Of a stretch of DNA of 64,000 nucleotides, positions 61,877-64,000 are shown piece by piece. The translations under genes and the position numbers were made by a program. The stretch is from Rhodovulum sp. P5 (GTDB lineage: Bacteria; Pseudomonadota; Alphaproteobacteria; Rhodobacterales; Rhodobacteraceae), in assembly GCF_002079305.1 (NCBI RefSeq), contig NZ_CP015039.1:2836001-2900000 (forward strand), written 5' to 3'. Within the stretch, counting starts at the first letter, position 1. Each line of letters starts with the position of its first letter. The notes under the pieces were generated by a model. It ran no database searches. It saw only the letters and a program-made list of their open reading frames with translations, and was not told where the DNA came from.

Positions 61877-62575
61877 TCAGAACAGGGGCGGCAGGGGTGA
61901 GACGCCGATGACCGGTCGATGCCCCAGCAGCAAGAGCACCCAGAGCCCGAGACCAAGGGCCAAACGTCCCAGAGGCGGCGGGCCGCCCGGCCGCCATCGC
62001 CCGGCAACCAACGCGCCGAAGGGCAAATTCGACGTGTGCGCCGCGGCCCTTTGCCAGGCGGGCCGGCCCATCAGGCGCTGATTGCGACGGTCTATGACGC
62101 GCGTGCCAAAGATGGCAAACCCCGCAAACCCGCCGAACAGCAGAACATGGGCAAGATCGGGGTTGGCGACCGCATGCGCCCCGGACCAGAGCGCCAGTGC
62201 CCACAGCAGCGGATGCCGGGTCAGCCCCGCGATGCCCGGGGCGGCGGGTGTGAACCTGTCGTTCCGCCGCCCCCCGAAACTGAGCGGATTGGGCGTGGCC
62301 GCGCCGAACGCAATCAACAGGCAGACAATCGGCATCGCAAGGTTCGGGACCCATGCCTGCCAGCCAGCGACCGGCGCAAGGGGCACATGGGGCGCCCGGC
62401 CCGCGGCAACGATCAGCCAGGTCAGCATGGCCAGCGAGATCAGGATGTAGACCACCAGATAGCCGCGCCGCCCAAGCGCTGTCTTCAGCCGTGCCTTGAC
62501 CGCCGGACGCGCCGGCACGGCGTGTGAGGCGAGGAAGGCCGCGAAGGCCAGCAGAAGCTCCCCCCAGCCGCCCAT
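61877..62575 (-). CDS. NnrU family membrane protein
   Basis: A 232-residue membrane protein with about six helices. It has the NnrU features ASHAVPARPAVKARL near the N-terminus, GLTRHPLLWALALWSGAH in the middle and FGTRVIDRR. NnrU-type proteins are linked to nitrite/nitric oxide metabolism and resemble isoprenylcysteine methyltransferase-like membrane enzymes. No denitrification genes are near. Start ATG 62575 gives the family N-terminus; the longer frame was not used. Confidence 0.85.
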   Translation of the reverse strand: MGGWGELLLAFAAFLASHAVPARPAVKARLKTALGRRGYLVVYILISLAMLTWLIVAAGRAPHVPLAPVAGWQAWVPNLAMPIVCLLIAFGAATPNPLSFGGRRNDRFTPAAPGIAGLTRHPLLWALALWSGAHAVANPDLAHVLLFGGFAGFAIFGTRVIDRRNQRLMGRPAWQRAAAHTSNLPFGALVAGRWRPGGPPPLGRLALGLGLWVLLLLGHRPVIGVSPLPPLF

Positions 62576-62930
62576 CACGCTGCCCGCGCTGTGTGGGACG
62601 GGCCGGCCGCAGTGACCGTGCCAAGTACCGGCGTTCCCCATCGAACAGGGGCCTGCCGCCCGGTCATCGCGCGCCAGCCTCTGTCCTCTGCTGCGATCAT
62701 GGCAACTTTGCCTCCGGCGGGCCGAGAAATCCCAGTTTCGCCGCAAGTAGACCAAATTGATCGCCGAGTTCCAAGGTTATGCTGTTTCCACGATGCCGGC
62801 GAGAATCCCGCGCTCGACAGAGTTCTTGACACCATCGCGGGGTGCCAGCCGGTCAGGTCCGATAAGTTCCGGGCAATCGGGTGGCGTCCCAGACGCAAGC
62901 CCCTTGCAGGATTGAAACATCGGTACCGCC
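62576..62930. other. Gene-free spacer
   Basis: About 355 nt. Frames that remain open here on either strand have no family resemblance and no plausible ribosome binding site; one overlaps the NnrU start. A TTGACA-like hexamer at about 62826 lacks a good partner. I see nothing else in it. Confidence 0.4.
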
Positions 62931-63251
62931 ATGAGTTCGCTTACCCAGTCCCAATCCCTATACGCGGTTGCCAACATGCAGCGTTGGTACCGCCCCGTGC
63001 GGAATTTCCGCAACGCCATGATCTTTGCAGGCGTGATGCTCGCCCTTGCCGAGACGGGTCTTGGCGCCTTGCCCGGCATGATCCTTGTCCTGCTGGGTGT
63101 TTCGGGGCTTGCGTCCAGCCTGTGGTTCGCGTTCGCCCCGCACCAGTTGCCCGCACAGCACGAGACCGCCCTGACGCGAGAGGCCGGCCGCTGGGCGCTG
63201 TTGTGCGTCGTGGCGCTGGCGGCGGGCGTTCCGCTGGCGCTTATCGCGTAA
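62931..63251 (+). CDS. Small hypothetical membrane protein
   Basis: A 106-residue protein with about three hydrophobic segments (AMIFAGVMLALAETGLGALP, ILVLLGVSGLASSLWFAFAP and WALLCVVALAAGVPLALIA in outline) after a soluble N-terminal part. No family recognised. The ribosome binding site is weak, but codon use is normal and it is well spaced, so it is probably real. Confidence 0.55.
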   Translation: MSSLTQSQSLYAVANMQRWYRPVRNFRNAMIFAGVMLALAETGLGALPGMILVLLGVSGLASSLWFAFAPHQLPAQHETALTREAGRWALLCVVALAAGVPLALIA

Positions 63252-63316
63252 CGGAGTTCCCTGCCCGAAAGTTTAACCAGTTTTGCAGATCGTCAGGCAC
63301 ATTTGGGTAGTTTTGT

Positions 63317-63322
63317 TATAAT
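63317..63322 (+). promoter_or_regulatory. Candidate -10 element
   Basis: A perfect TATAAT at 63317-63322 in a strikingly AT-rich patch (63290-63340), 84 nt before the next start codon. The -35 is poor (CAGGCA at 63294). Confidence 0.35.
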
Positions 63323-63400
63323 TTTAATCAACTTTAAGGCGCGTTTTGCAGACCTGATGGGACAGGTCAGGGCGCGTGGCTGTGAAGGGAGAGACACGAC

Positions 63401-63928
63401 ATGATCAATCTTGCATTGCGCCATATGGTTGGGGCCGTTGCCCTGACCGTCGTAGGACTGCTCGCACCGCCGGTCGCGGCGGACGAGCTGCTCGCTGCGC
63501 CCGAAGGCCCGGTCTTGCTGACCGTGACGGGCGATATCGCGGTCACCAATGCCGGCGACGGGGCGGAATTCGATCTGGCGATGCTGCGCGCCCTTCCGGT
63601 TGAGAGCTTCACCACGACCACGATCTGGACCGAAGGCGCGCTGGAACTGACGGGCGTGCCGCTGAAGGCGCTGCTGGATCGGCTGGGCGTGACCGGTGGG
63701 ACGCTGACCGCCAAGGCGATCAACGATTACGCCGTGGAAATCCCGGTTTCCGATGCGATGCCCGGCGGGCCGATCATCGCCTATCTTGAAGAGGGCGAAC
63801 CGATGCCGCGGCGCAAGCGCGGGCCGCTCTGGATCGTCTATCCGTTCGACGCCAAGGATGCCTATCGGTCCGAGGTCATATATTCGCGCAGCATCTGGCA
63901 ACTCGACCGTCTGCATGTGACGCGCTGA
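63401..63928 (+). CDS. Periplasmic protein of the molybdopterin-binding oxidoreductase-domain type
   Basis: A 175-residue protein with a signal peptide ending near PVAADE (residues 1-28). The remainder resembles a small sulfite-oxidase-like domain: ELTGVPLKALLDRLGV, AINDYAVEIPVSDAM and GPLWIVYPFDAKDAYRSEV. Small proteins of this kind often precede membrane sensor genes. No molybdenum-ligand Cys is visible, so it may not bind cofactor. Confidence 0.75.
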   Translation: MINLALRHMVGAVALTVVGLLAPPVAADELLAAPEGPVLLTVTGDIAVTNAGDGAEFDLAMLRALPVESFTTTTIWTEGALELTGVPLKALLDRLGVTGGTLTAKAINDYAVEIPVSDAMPGGPIIAYLEEGEPMPRRKRGPLWIVYPFDAKDAYRSEVIYSRSIWQLDRLHVTR

Positions 63929-63929
63929 G

Positions 63930-64000
63930 GTGACGGCCGTGTTCAGGTTCCCCCCCATCCGGGTCAGCCGGCAGCCAGGTCAATGCCGCCGCGTGCAGAT
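63930..64000 (+). CDS. Start of an unidentified gene (partial)
   Basis: A GTG-started frame (or GTG at 63939) begins 2 nt after the preceding stop and is open to the window edge. Only about 23 codons are seen, too few for identification. Spacing suggests cotranscription with the periplasmic protein gene. Confidence 0.3.
   Translation, partial: MTAVFRFPPIRVSRQPGQCRRVQ

Noticed and set aside
62591..63310. Overlapping frames upstream of and across the small membrane protein at 62931
   Set aside because: They conflict with a better coding frame and lack any family features.

Overview
The window looks like a chromosomal piece of a high-GC alphaproteobacterium of the Rhodobacterales (Rhodobacteraceae/Roseobacter group). 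The evidence is gene order (tRNA-Trp, secE-nusG-rplKAJL-rpoBC; leuA-mreBCD-pbp2-rodA; ffh...rpsP-rimM-trmD-rplS-rpmE; a separate F0 operon atpI-B-E-B'-F), duplicated b-type subunits in the F0 operon, a type I sulfide:quinone oxidoreductase, an iron-sulfur photolyase and a VPLPA-CTERM-like surface protein. No rRNA, CRISPR array, prophage or plasmid function was seen.

Layout. 1-2,300: an accessory edge with a truncated type I restriction-like gene and a complete IS1634-type element. 2,300-9,100: lysC-ptsP (ptsP carries a frameshift), SDR and DUF1178 genes, a glutathione peroxidase-like gene, thpR, an orphan gene and tRNA-Trp. 9,200-11,130: a TPR-sulfotransferase gene lying between tRNA-Trp and secE. 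11,300-23,600: the secE-nusG, L11-L1, L10-L12 and rpoB-rpoC block, with a terminator, a promoter and a structured leader ahead of rplJ. The str operon (rpsL etc.) does not follow rpoC here.

23,700-30,760: a DUF2306 membrane protein, sqr, an FeS-photolyase overlapping an SDR gene, a ceramidase-family membrane protein, and leuA preceded by a Leu-rich leader peptide that appears to be leaderless. 30,900-37,400: a PEP/VPLPA-CTERM protein, then the rod-shape and elongation operon mreB-mreC (frameshifted)-mreD-mrdA-rodA. 37,400-42,500: a 2-hydroxyacid dehydrogenase, SseB and a UDG-like protein on the other strand, an ArsR regulator with a metal permease, and nhaA.

42,600-49,860 (minus strand): the ffh-to-rpmE translation and SRP operon, interrupted by three tandem GNAT acetyltransferases, chorismate mutase, bluB and a small membrane protein; ffh has a long leader of three abutting hairpins. 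49,870-52,670: azoreductase, LysR, EamA transporter and ArsR. 52,800-55,510: F0 ATP synthase operon. 55,680-61,850: a tiny membrane protein, then kdsD, a 1,087-residue capsule-GT/HAD fusion and a GT4, probably making a Kdo-linked surface polysaccharide. 61,870-64,000: NnrU, a small membrane protein, a molybdopterin-domain-like periplasmic protein and the start of another gene.

Two conserved single-copy genes (ptsP, mreC) each lack one base at a G/C-rich run, which points to assembly indels rather than true loss. Most of the window is ordinary core genome. I found no clear novel defence or mobile system; the best leads are the leuA leader, the ffh leader, the polysaccharide fusion protein and the left-edge island.
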